From Pseudolabrys sp. (GTDB taxonomy: Bacteria; Pseudomonadota; Alphaproteobacteria; Rhizobiales; Xanthobacteraceae), in contig JAQSCR010000425.1 in NCBI GenBank assembly GCA_029945495.1, forward strand, positions 1-13,357: 13,357 nucleotides of DNA, given 5' to 3'. The position numbers were made by a program, and so were the translations under genes. Below, piece by piece: positions 8,462-13,357 of the stretch. The notes beneath the pieces were generated by a model. That model was given only the letters and a program-made list of their open reading frames with translations. It was not told the DNA's origin and searched no databases. The first letter of the stretch is position 1. Each line of letters starts with the position of its first letter.

Positions 8462-8516
8462 AATAAGCACTCTCGCAAATGACTGTTGGATAGACCGGCC
8501 GTCAGGCTAGCCTAGA
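8462..8516 (-). promoter_or_regulatory. Gap before the efflux genes with a 10-bp palindrome
   Basis: These 55 nt separate the sensor stop (TAA, 8519-8517) from the outer-membrane-factor start. They hold the perfect palindrome AGGCTAGCCT at 8504-8513 and the GAGAG ribosome site just before 8461. The palindrome is too short and lacks a T-run, so it is not a convincing terminator; it could be a small operator or chance. No sigma-70 or ECF promoter was recognised, so readthrough from the sigma-factor genes is plausible. Confidence 0.3.
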
Positions 8517-8999
8517 TTATGGCTTGTTGCCTGCGGTTTTACGGCCCGGCGGCCAGTCGGCGAGCGTTTGTCTACCGGCCTGCGACATTTGTGCCGCTGC
8601 GCTGGCAAAGACACCTTGGATGGTCTGATCGAAAACCTGACGCGTCGCGCGCGAATTGGCCATCGCCGTCCGCAACGTCTCGGCGTCGAACGGTTCGGTG
8701 CGCAAGGCGGCGCGGATGACGTCCTGGGACGATCTGAATTTAGCCTGCGCGGCCTCGATGCTGCCGCGGTCGGCGTTGATCTGCGTGCGCAAAAATCCGG
8801 CATCGCCGGCCGGCAACGAACTGGCGATACGTTCGACGCGCACGAATACGTCGCGGTCCCAGGCGGGCGCCGGCTCCGGCGAACGGATCGCGAAGGCAAC
8901 GGCCACGCCGATAAAGAACAAATTGAGCGCCAGCGAGCCGAGCAGCAGCCAGCGAGATGAACCGCGCGTTATCGCTGGCGCCAGTTGCGCGATGCTCAT
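8517..8999 (-). CDS. CnrX/Spy-like periplasmic sensor protein, membrane-anchored
   Basis: A 160-residue protein with a cytoplasmic N-terminus of about 16 residues, one TM helix at about 17-38 (WLLLGSLALNLFFIGVAVAF), and a periplasmic, mostly helical C-terminal domain at about 45-150. The helical pattern (RIASSLPAGDAGFLR, then FDAETLRTAMANSRATRQVFD, then GRQTLADW) resembles the heavy-metal-sensor family (CnrX/ZraP/Spy-type fold, called Metal_resist in Pfam). Such proteins sit in the periplasm and pass a signal to an anti-sigma factor. Its start overlaps the preceding stop as ATGA (8996-8999). Odd: the whole protein contains no His and no Cys, whereas C. metallidurans CnrX binds Ni/Co mainly through His; sensing of metal by that chemistry is therefore unlikely. 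Family assignment is by pattern recognition, not search; role in signalling is inferred from position downstream of an ECF sigma factor. Confidence 0.72.
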   Translation of the reverse strand: MSIAQLAPAITRGSSRWLLLGSLALNLFFIGVAVAFAIRSPEPAPAWDRDVFVRVERIASSLPAGDAGFLRTQINADRGSIEAAQAKFRSSQDVIRAALRTEPFDAETLRTAMANSRATRQVFDQTIQGVFASAAAQMSQAGRQTLADWPPGRKTAGNKP

Positions 9000-9361
9000 G
9001 GCCGCGCTCCGGTCAGCGACTCGGGCTCGAACACGATGGAACCGAGATCGGCGCGGCTCGCGATCGCGAAACGTCCGTCAAGCTGATCGAAGCGGCGGTC
9101 GAGCCCGGCGATCCCGACATAGAAGCCGAGCACGGCGCAGGCGGCGAGCGCGGCGACGCGCGGCCAGGCCGGCGCGAATTGCCAGTCGAGCAGCACTGCC
9201 GGCATCCGCCACAGCGCAACTTTCTGACGCGGCAGCGGCGTCGCCAGGCGCGTCAGCACGCGGTTGACCGCGGCCTGATCGGCGGGCTGCGCCTGCGTGA
9301 CGCGCTTGAGCGCGGCGTCGAGAAATTTCGGCCAAGGCTGGCTTGTTGGCTGGTCTGTCAT
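8996..9361 (-). CDS. Small single-pass membrane protein, probable anti-sigma factor
   Basis: A 121-residue protein whose sequence I do not match to a named family. Seen: hydrophilic, helix-prone N-terminus at 1-65 (FLDAALKRVTQ, AAVNRVLTRLATPLP) predicted cytoplasmic, one TM helix at about 66-85 (WPRVAALAACAVLGFYVGI), and a short periplasmic tail of about 35 residues. It has one Cys (in the TM) and no His, so it lacks the zinc HxxxCxxC motif of ZAS-type anti-sigma factors. ATG 9361 is chosen because AAGGA lies 8 nt upstream; an in-frame ATG at 9370 overlaps the sigma stop but has no spaced ribosome site. It begins 1 nt after the sigma-factor stop and overlaps the sensor gene by 4 nt. Size, topology and place between an ECF sigma factor and a CnrX-like protein match the CnrY role: holding the sigma factor at the membrane until the periplasmic partner signals. 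This function is inferred. Confidence 0.7.
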   Translation of the reverse strand: MTDQPTSQPWPKFLDAALKRVTQAQPADQAAVNRVLTRLATPLPRQKVALWRMPAVLLDWQFAPAWPRVAALAACAVLGFYVGIAGLDRRFDQLDGRFAIASRADLGSIVFEPESLTGARP

Positions 9362-9362
9362 T

Positions 9363-9908
9363 CTACTCATCCTTATCGATCTCGCTCTCGAGCGCCCGCC
9401 GCAAATTCTGTTTCGCCCGCACCAGCAATGTTTCAACCGCCGACACCGTGGTGTCGAGAATTTCCGCCACCTGCGCGTTGCTCATGCCGTCACCGTAAGT
9501 AAGCACGATGGCGGTGCGCTGTCGTACCGGCAGTTCCGCGGTCGCCTTGGCGACCAGCCGGTCGCGCTCGCTCTGCTCGGCCTGTTCGCCGGCGTCCGGG
9601 GTCGGATCGACGATCTCTCCGGCCGCTTCCAGTTCGACCCAGGGCGCGCGACGTTTGCGGTCGAGGCAGAGATTGACCACGATGCGGGTAAGCCAGGTGC
9701 GGAACAGGGCCAAAGGCTGCCAGCGCGGCGCATGGGTCCAGACCCGCAGCATGGCTTCCTGCGCCACGTCCTCGGCGTCGGCGGCGTTGCCGAGAATGCG
9801 GCGGGCGAGCCCGAGCATGACCGGGACATGGTGCCGCGAGAGCAGCCGATAGGCCGCCTCATCGCCGCGGGCGACGCGGGCCATAAGCGCTTCGTCGCTG
9901 TCATCCAT
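9363..9908 (-). CDS. ECF-family RNA polymerase sigma factor
   Basis: A 181-residue alternative sigma factor that redirects RNA polymerase to a small regulon. Seen: a sigma-70 region 2 at about 15-88, including ADAEDVAQEAMLRVW (2.2) and FRTWLTRIVVNLCLDRKRR (2.4, -10 recognition); an acidic linker at about 92-118; and region 4 at about 122-172 with LPVRQRTAIVLTYGDGMSNAQVAEIL and the helix-turn-helix TVSAVETLLVRAKQNLRR (-35 recognition). Length is normal for an ECF sigma factor and there is no region 3. The start at ATG 9908 gives the standard short N-terminus; no good Shine-Dalgarno was seen. The stop is followed 1 nt later by the probable anti-sigma gene. ECF factors usually transcribe their own operon and a linked target; the adjacent RND pump is the obvious candidate target. 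The activating signal is unknown. Confidence 0.94.
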   Translation of the reverse strand: MDDSDEALMARVARGDEAAYRLLSRHHVPVMLGLARRILGNAADAEDVAQEAMLRVWTHAPRWQPLALFRTWLTRIVVNLCLDRKRRAPWVELEAAGEIVDPTPDAGEQAEQSERDRLVAKATAELPVRQRTAIVLTYGDGMSNAQVAEILDTTVSAVETLLVRAKQNLRRALESEIDKDE

Positions 9909-10053
9909 GTCGCGTGCGTGACCGCCATCGGAGAAACCGGCTCATTCTAGTGTTTGACCTATTCAATGAACGGGTGGGGGGCCAAAAACCTGTGCCAGTG
10001 CAATTCTGGGGAGAGCGGGGATAACTTCGCCGTCCCGTATCTAAGCTATTGAT
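9909..10053 (-). other. Intergenic region upstream of the sigma factor (possible promoter)
   Basis: These 145 nt lie between the ketopantoate-reductase-like gene and the sigma factor, both read on the minus strand. No ORF, RNA or strong hairpin was found. A -10-like TAGAAT (minus strand, 9949-9944) lies about 35 nt before the sigma ATG, but no matching -35 was clear, and no ECF-type AAC/CGT promoter pair was recognised. The sigma operon most likely starts in here. Confidence 0.3.
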
Positions 10054-11013
10054 CTAACGAGGATTTGCAACACGGGCCTGGCTGGCCAGCTCCAGTCCCT
10101 TAACCAGGCGATAGACCGTGCGGCAATTCGGCACCGCAATGCCGAGCCGGTCGCCTTCGCGGACGATAAAGCCGGTCAATTCGTCGATTTCGGTCGGCGC
10201 TCCGCGGGCGATATCGAGCGCCATCGAACCGGCATGTTTCGACAGCGGCACCTCGCCGGCGCGGATTTTGGCGACGAATTCCATCGGCGGGAAGGCGAAG
10301 CTTCCGCCCAGCGCCGCGATCACCGCCATGCACTCGGCTGCCATGTCGTCGATCAAAGCGCGCATCTCCGGCGAATTGTGGCGGGCGGCGTTGTCGCCCA
10401 TCATCAGCGCGCCGAGCGGGTTCATCACGCAGTTGAAGACGAATTTCGACCACACCGCGCCCATCGGGTCGGCGACGATTTCGGTCGCCATGCCGGCCTC
10501 GTTCAGTGTCGCGCCGAGCGCCGCGATATCGGCGACGGTGCCGCGCTCCGGGCCGAGCCAAACTCTTCCAATCCAGGTTTTGCCCTCGATCAGGTTCTCG
10601 ACGACGCCCGGCTCGACATAGCGGCCCGCATTCATGGTGGCGCCGCGCGCCACGATCGCGTTTGGCACATCGAGCAGCACCTCGGCATTGCCCATGCCGT
10701 TCTGCAAGGTGACGAGCACCGGATTTCCGCTCAGCACCGGGCGAAGTTGCGCCAGCGCCGCGGCGGTGGCTTTCGATTTGATCAGAAAAAGAATGGCGTC
10801 GAAGCGCGTGCCGCGCAGCGCCTCGATATCGCCGGTGATCTCAAAGCGCGCAACGCGCGGGCTCTTGCCGATCACCCGCAGGCCGTCGCGCTGGATGGCG
10901 GCGACATGCTCGGCATTGGCGTCGAAGCCGGTAACCTCTGCGACTTTGCTCAGCGCCGACGCGAACAGCCCGCCGATGGCGCCGCAGCCGACGATGAGGA
11001 TTTTCGCCGTCAT
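10054..11013 (-). CDS. Ketopantoate reductase family protein (2-dehydropantoate 2-reductase, ApbA/PanE-like)
   Basis: A 319-residue NADPH-dependent keto-acid reductase, close to the usual 290-320. Seen: Rossmann motif GCGAIGG at 9-15, LQNGMGN at 103-109 with N105, the catalytic WSKFVFNCVMN with K190 (equivalent to Lys176 of E. coli PanE), N194 and N198, and TEIDELTG with E275 (equivalent to Glu256). All key active-site residues are present, so the enzyme should be active. The family's best-known reaction is 2-dehydropantoate to pantoate in pantothenate/CoA synthesis. However, the gene starts 3 nt after the stop of an FAD monooxygenase and faces a PcaC-like decarboxylase. Many Proteobacteria carry such paralogues in catabolic clusters, so it may reduce a different 2-keto acid. 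No panB or panC is in view, and for that reason the panE symbol is withheld. The ribosome site is weak, consistent with translational coupling. Confidence 0.9.
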   Translation of the reverse strand: MTAKILIVGCGAIGGLFASALSKVAEVTGFDANAEHVAAIQRDGLRVIGKSPRVARFEITGDIEALRGTRFDAILFLIKSKATAAALAQLRPVLSGNPVLVTLQNGMGNAEVLLDVPNAIVARGATMNAGRYVEPGVVENLIEGKTWIGRVWLGPERGTVADIAALGATLNEAGMATEIVADPMGAVWSKFVFNCVMNPLGALMMGDNAARHNSPEMRALIDDMAAECMAVIAALGGSFAFPPMEFVAKIRAGEVPLSKHAGSMALDIARGAPTEIDELTGFIVREGDRLGIAVPNCRTVYRLVKGLELASQARVANPR

Positions 11014-11016
11014 CGG

Positions 11017-12252
11017 CTACCGCGCGCCAACATCGCTGAGCGCGAAGCCGGCGACGCGCTTGTAGTTCTCCGACAGCGCGCGCAATTCGTCCTGGCTGAT
11101 GTATTTGTCGAGATTGTCGAACGGTCGGTCGCCGACCAGTTCCTCGACCTTGATGTTGATGAAGTCGGGCGGGGTCGAACGGTTGGTCTCGACCACCTTG
11201 GCCGCGGGTTGCGCGCGCGCATCCTCATAGGCCTTCAGCGCGTCGCGCGCATCGGCGTTCTTGTCCAGCATGTCGGCCAAAGTGCGGGCGTCGATCGCCG
11301 CCTGCGCCGCGCCGTTCGAGCCGCGCGGATACATCGGATGCGCGGCGTCGCCGGCCAGCGTGACGCGGCCGAAAGTCCACTTGGCAATCGGGTCCTTGTC
11401 GACCATCGGATATTCCAGAATCTGGTCGGCGTCGCGGATCATCTGCGCCACGTCGAGCCAGTCGAAACGCCAGCTTTCGTAGATCGGGTAGAAGTCGGCG
11501 AGATCGCCCGGCTTGTTCCAGTCGTTCTGCACGGCGGTGTCGCGCTTGATCTCGGCCATCCAGTTGATCAGCTGGTTGCCGTCGCTGTCGATATTATCGA
11601 CGATCGGATAGATCACCATCTTGCCGGTGTTGATCGAGCCGACGCGCATATAGGTGCGGCCGCCGTTGATCGGTTTCCTGCGCGTCACCCCGCGCCAGGT
11701 ATTGATGCCGGAGAACACGATTTTGTCGTCCGGATAGAATTGCTTGCGGATGGCAGAGTTGACGCCCTCGCAGTCGATCACCACGTCGGCGCGCACGCTG
11801 TCGCGTTTTTCGCCGGTGCTGGTGCGCTTGAAGTGGACGGTGGCGCCCGCATCGTCCTGTTCGACGGCGGTCGCTTCGCAGTCGGTGACCACCGCATCGG
11901 CGCCGAGATTTTTCTTCACCGCGTCATACAGAATGACGTGCAGCTTGCCGCGGTGGATGCCGACTTCCGGATACTGATAGCCGGCGAACTTGCCGCGGTC
12001 CTCGCGGTAAATGAGCTGGCCGAAGCGGTTGTAGAAGCAGCTCTCGCGGTTCTCGATGCCGGCGGCGAGCAGTTGTTCGCCCAGGCCGAGGGCTGAGAAT
12101 TCGCGCATCGCATGCGGCAGCAGCGTGATGCCGACGCCGAGCGGCTTGATCTCGGGCGCGCGCTCATAGACGCGAGCCTCGATGCCGCGCTTGCGCAGAT
12201 TGAGCGCCAGCGACAACCCGCAAATTCCGCCGCCGACGATAGCTACTTTCAT
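11017..12252 (-). CDS. FAD-dependent monooxygenase (aromatic hydroxylase type)
   Basis: A 411-residue cytoplasmic group A flavoprotein hydroxylase (about 400 typical for PhzS, NicC or salicylate hydroxylase). Seen: the FAD dinucleotide motif VGGGICG at 6-12 with acidic E30 ending the second strand (RVYER), the DG-type motif at about 160-169 (DCEGVNSAIR), and the GD motif at about 300-314 (AGDAAHPMYPRGSNG) that contacts FAD ribose and pyrophosphate, followed by QAAIDARTLADML. Such enzymes use NAD(P)H and O2 to insert one oxygen into an aromatic or heteroaromatic ring. The ATG at 12252 is supported by AAGGAAAAAG about 8 nt upstream and gives the motif its normal place; a longer in-frame start at 12873 would run through the divergent decarboxylase gene and is rejected. 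It is 3 nt ahead of the ketopantoate-reductase-like gene. The ring substrate is not deducible; the PMYPRGSNGA signature is reminiscent of PhzS-like flavin oxidoreductases. Confidence 0.92.
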   Translation of the reverse strand: MKVAIVGGGICGLSLALNLRKRGIEARVYERAPEIKPLGVGITLLPHAMREFSALGLGEQLLAAGIENRESCFYNRFGQLIYREDRGKFAGYQYPEVGIHRGKLHVILYDAVKKNLGADAVVTDCEATAVEQDDAGATVHFKRTSTGEKRDSVRADVVIDCEGVNSAIRKQFYPDDKIVFSGINTWRGVTRRKPINGGRTYMRVGSINTGKMVIYPIVDNIDSDGNQLINWMAEIKRDTAVQNDWNKPGDLADFYPIYESWRFDWLDVAQMIRDADQILEYPMVDKDPIAKWTFGRVTLAGDAAHPMYPRGSNGAAQAAIDARTLADMLDKNADARDALKAYEDARAQPAAKVVETNRSTPPDFINIKVEELVGDRPFDNLDKYISQDELRALSENYKRVAGFALSDVGAR

Positions 12253-12348
12253 TTCTTTTTCCTTTGGAGTTTCGTGCGCCGGGCGAATGGACGAAATCGG
12301 TCCGTCTCTGTCAACATGGCGGCCGAACCGAACCCGGGAGCGAAACAC
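12253..12348. promoter_or_regulatory. Shared divergent promoter region
   Basis: These 96 nt separate the start of the monooxygenase (minus strand) from that of the decarboxylase (plus strand), so both promoters must lie here or within the opposite gene. It holds both ribosome sites: AAGGAAAA for the monooxygenase and GGGAG, 8 nt before ATG 12349. The inverted repeat TTTCGT (12270-12275) and ACGAAA (12291-12296), with a 15-nt gap, is a possible operator. No convincing -35/-10 pair was identified. Confidence 0.45.
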
Positions 12349-12750
12349 ATGGACAAGGCAATCTACGAGCGCGGCATGGTCATGCGGCGTCAGGTGCTGG
12401 GCGACGCCTATGTCGACGGCGCGATCGCCAATAGCACCGATTTCGACCGCCAGTTCCAGGCCCAGCTGACCGAGCACGCCTGGGGTGCGGTGTGGGGCGA
12501 CGACGCGCTTAGCCCCCGTGACCGCAGCATCCTCAATATGGGCATGATCGCCTGCCTCGGCCGTATGCACGAGTTCGAGGCGCATTTCCGTGGCGCCCTG
12601 CGCAACGGCGTCACCGAAAAGGAACTTGCCGCCATCCTGCGGCAGGTGGCGATCTATTGCGGCTACCCGGCCGCGGTCGACGCCCATCGCGTCGCCAAAA
12701 AAGTGCTGGCCGAACTGGCCGCCAACCCGGCCAAACCGGCCGGCGGCTAG
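12349..12750 (+). CDS. Carboxymuconolactone decarboxylase family protein (PcaC-like)
   Basis: A 133-residue small all-helical protein, matching the length of PcaC (about 130). Seen: the PcaC-like N-terminus MDKAIYERGMVMRRQVLGDA followed by YVD, HAWG at 43-46, then the family core with H79 and R81 in EAHFRGALRNGVTEKEL, and QVAIYCGYPAA at 99-109. PcaC converts 4-carboxymuconolactone to beta-ketoadipate enol-lactone in protocatechuate breakdown. No AhpD-type CxxC pair is present, so it is not a peroxidase-type member. ATG 12349 is chosen because GGGAG lies 8 nt upstream; in-frame ATG 12316 has no ribosome site. It diverges from the FAD monooxygenase, suggesting one pathway and shared control. 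No other pca genes are in view, so it could act on an analogous lactone or keto acid and the pcaC symbol is withheld. Confidence 0.9.
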   Translation: MDKAIYERGMVMRRQVLGDAYVDGAIANSTDFDRQFQAQLTEHAWGAVWGDDALSPRDRSILNMGMIACLGRMHEFEAHFRGALRNGVTEKELAAILRQVAIYCGYPAAVDAHRVAKKVLAELAANPAKPAGG

Positions 12751-12893
12751 GATTTGCCGCGAGTTCCCGGCCGTCGTCATAAAATCACGTTGCCGAGATA
12801 GTCGAATTATTGTCTTGAATGCGCCTTCATCCCGGGGCACTGAAAGGCTGGATTCAGCGGCTTTTGGCCGCATGCATTTTCAAAGGGTGAGTA
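12751..12893 (+). other. Intergenic region
   Basis: These 143 nt between the decarboxylase stop and the next plus-strand gene show no ORF, RNA gene or clear terminator. An AAAGGGTG ribosome site lies close to the ATG at 12894. AT-richer sequence at about 12780-12820 may hold the promoter for the downstream gene, but no consensus pair was confirmed. Confidence 0.3.
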
Positions 12894-13357
12894 ATGATTC
12901 GACCCCTCGGCCGTTCGCTGCTGGCGCTATCCGTTACTGTGGTTCTGACAGCCGCCTCTGCACAGGCGCAGACGCAAAGCCCGTCGCAATCCGCGCCCCA
13001 ATCCCAGCACACCCCGATCGACAGCCTGATGGGATTGTTCCGGCAGGAAGCCCAGGCGCAGCCGCTTAATTCCCGTGAGATCGAATCGGAAGGCCTGCCG
13101 CCTCCCGGTTTTGCCACGCCCAATGGCGGTCCGCCACCGGTCAGCGGCCATCAGTTCGGCGATCAGGCGCCGGTGCAAATCGCGCCCGCCCCCGCAGCGG
13201 CCCCGGCGTCACAGGCCGACGCCGTCCGCCCGCCGGCCGCGATCGGTGGCGGTCCTTCGGCCGCGCCGCCGCCGATACCGTCGACCTCGGTCATGGCGCT
13301 GCCGGCGGACGAACAGCCCGAACAGGGCCAGCCCAAGGAATTGGCGCCGAACCTGAA
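12894..13357 (+). CDS. Secreted Pro/Ala-rich protein, N-terminal part (possible L,D-transpeptidase precursor)
   Basis: The frame is open from ATG 12894 to the window edge (154 complete codons plus 2 nt), with no stop; the C-terminus is missing. Seen: Arg-bearing n-region (MIRPLGR), hydrophobic core, and a signal-peptidase I site near AASA-QA or AQA-QT (residues 23-26). A Gln/Ser-rich stretch follows, then a Pro/Ala/Gly-rich linker at about 68-132, and an acidic segment ending KELAPNL. No catalytic domain is reached. From memory, Bradyrhizobium-like YkuD-domain L,D-transpeptidases often have a signal peptide and proline-rich linker followed by an ELxPxL-type entry to the catalytic domain, so a periplasmic peptidoglycan cross-linking enzyme is a reasonable guess, not shown. 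The AAAGGGTG ribosome site a few nt upstream supports the start. It probably belongs to a unit separate from the catabolic genes. Confidence 0.75.
   Translation, partial: MIRPLGRSLLALSVTVVLTAASAQAQTQSPSQSAPQSQHTPIDSLMGLFRQEAQAQPLNSREIESEGLPPPGFATPNGGPPPVSGHQFGDQAPVQIAPAPAAAPASQADAVRPPAAIGGGPSAAPPPIPSTSVMALPADEQPEQGQPKELAPNL

Noticed and set aside
1..9908. Assigning the pump to cobalt, nickel or other metal export because of the CnrX-like neighbour
   Set aside because: Both permeases have the HAE-type TM4 sequence VVDDAIV, and the sensor has no His or Cys. The metal label would rest on family naming only.
9909..10053. Terminator or small RNA between the reductase-like gene and the sigma factor
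   Set aside because: Only a 4-bp stem (CCAG/CTGG) was found and no T-run, which is not enough to call either.
10234..12096. A 620-codon plus-strand open frame antisense to the monooxygenase and reductase genes
   Set aside because: It is rich in His, Asp, Arg and Ala with no domain pattern, and mirrors two genes with intact catalytic motifs. Long antisense open frames are expected in high-GC DNA.
12253..12873. Longer start for the FAD monooxygenase
   Set aside because: It would run antisense through the PcaC-like gene, and the FAD-binding motif belongs within a few residues of the N-terminus, as it does from 12252.
1..13357. CRISPR arrays, tRNA or rRNA genes, transposases, phage genes
   Set aside because: No spaced direct repeats, tRNA-like cloverleafs, rRNA-like sequence or transposase/integrase motifs were seen on either strand. 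The only repeat element is the one at 2352-2454.

Overview
The window is high-GC DNA with dense, overlapping genes. Codon use and protein style suggest an alphaproteobacterium of the order Hyphomicrobiales (Rhizobiales), probably related to Bradyrhizobium, Rhodopseudomonas or Xanthobacteraceae. The evidence is the Bradyrhizobium-type palindromic repeat inside the efflux operon and the resemblance of the regulatory trio to gene sets I associate with that group. No database search was possible, so genus is not claimed. No rRNA, tRNA, CRISPR array, insertion sequence or replication origin was seen.

Positions 1-9908, all on the minus strand, hold seven genes that read as one regulatory and efflux block. 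In transcription order they are an ECF sigma factor (9908-9363), a small one-helix membrane protein in the anti-sigma position (9361-8996), a CnrX/Spy-like periplasmic sensor protein (8999-8517), an outer-membrane factor lipoprotein (8461-6959), a membrane fusion protein (6969-5674), a first RND permease (5677-2483) and a second, paralogous RND permease (2340 to the window edge, truncated). Most junctions overlap or are 1 nt apart. The exceptions are a 55-nt gap before the outer-membrane factor and a 142-nt gap between the two permeases. The second gap is nearly filled by a nested palindromic repeat that ends at the Shine-Dalgarno sequence of the second permease. The permeases carry the drug-type (HAE) TM4 signature and pair like MdtB/MdtC, so the pump is predicted to be a four-part MdtABC/MuxABC-like drug exporter. 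The sigma/anti-sigma/sensor trio is laid out like the cnrYXH metal-sensing module, but its sensor has no His or Cys.

Positions 10054-12750 form a small metabolic cluster. An FAD-dependent aromatic-ring-hydroxylase-type monooxygenase (12252-11017, minus) is followed after 3 nt by a ketopantoate-reductase-family enzyme (11013-10054, minus). Diverging from the monooxygenase across 96 nt is a PcaC-like carboxymuconolactone decarboxylase (12349-12750, plus). Together they suggest catabolism of an aromatic or heteroaromatic acid; the substrate cannot be read from the sequence.

From 12894 to the right edge, a plus-strand gene starts that encodes a secreted Pro/Ala-rich protein. Only its N-terminal 154 residues are visible, and an L,D-transpeptidase precursor is one candidate. 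The remaining spaces are short intergenic regions (at most 145 nt) with no confident terminator or promoter.
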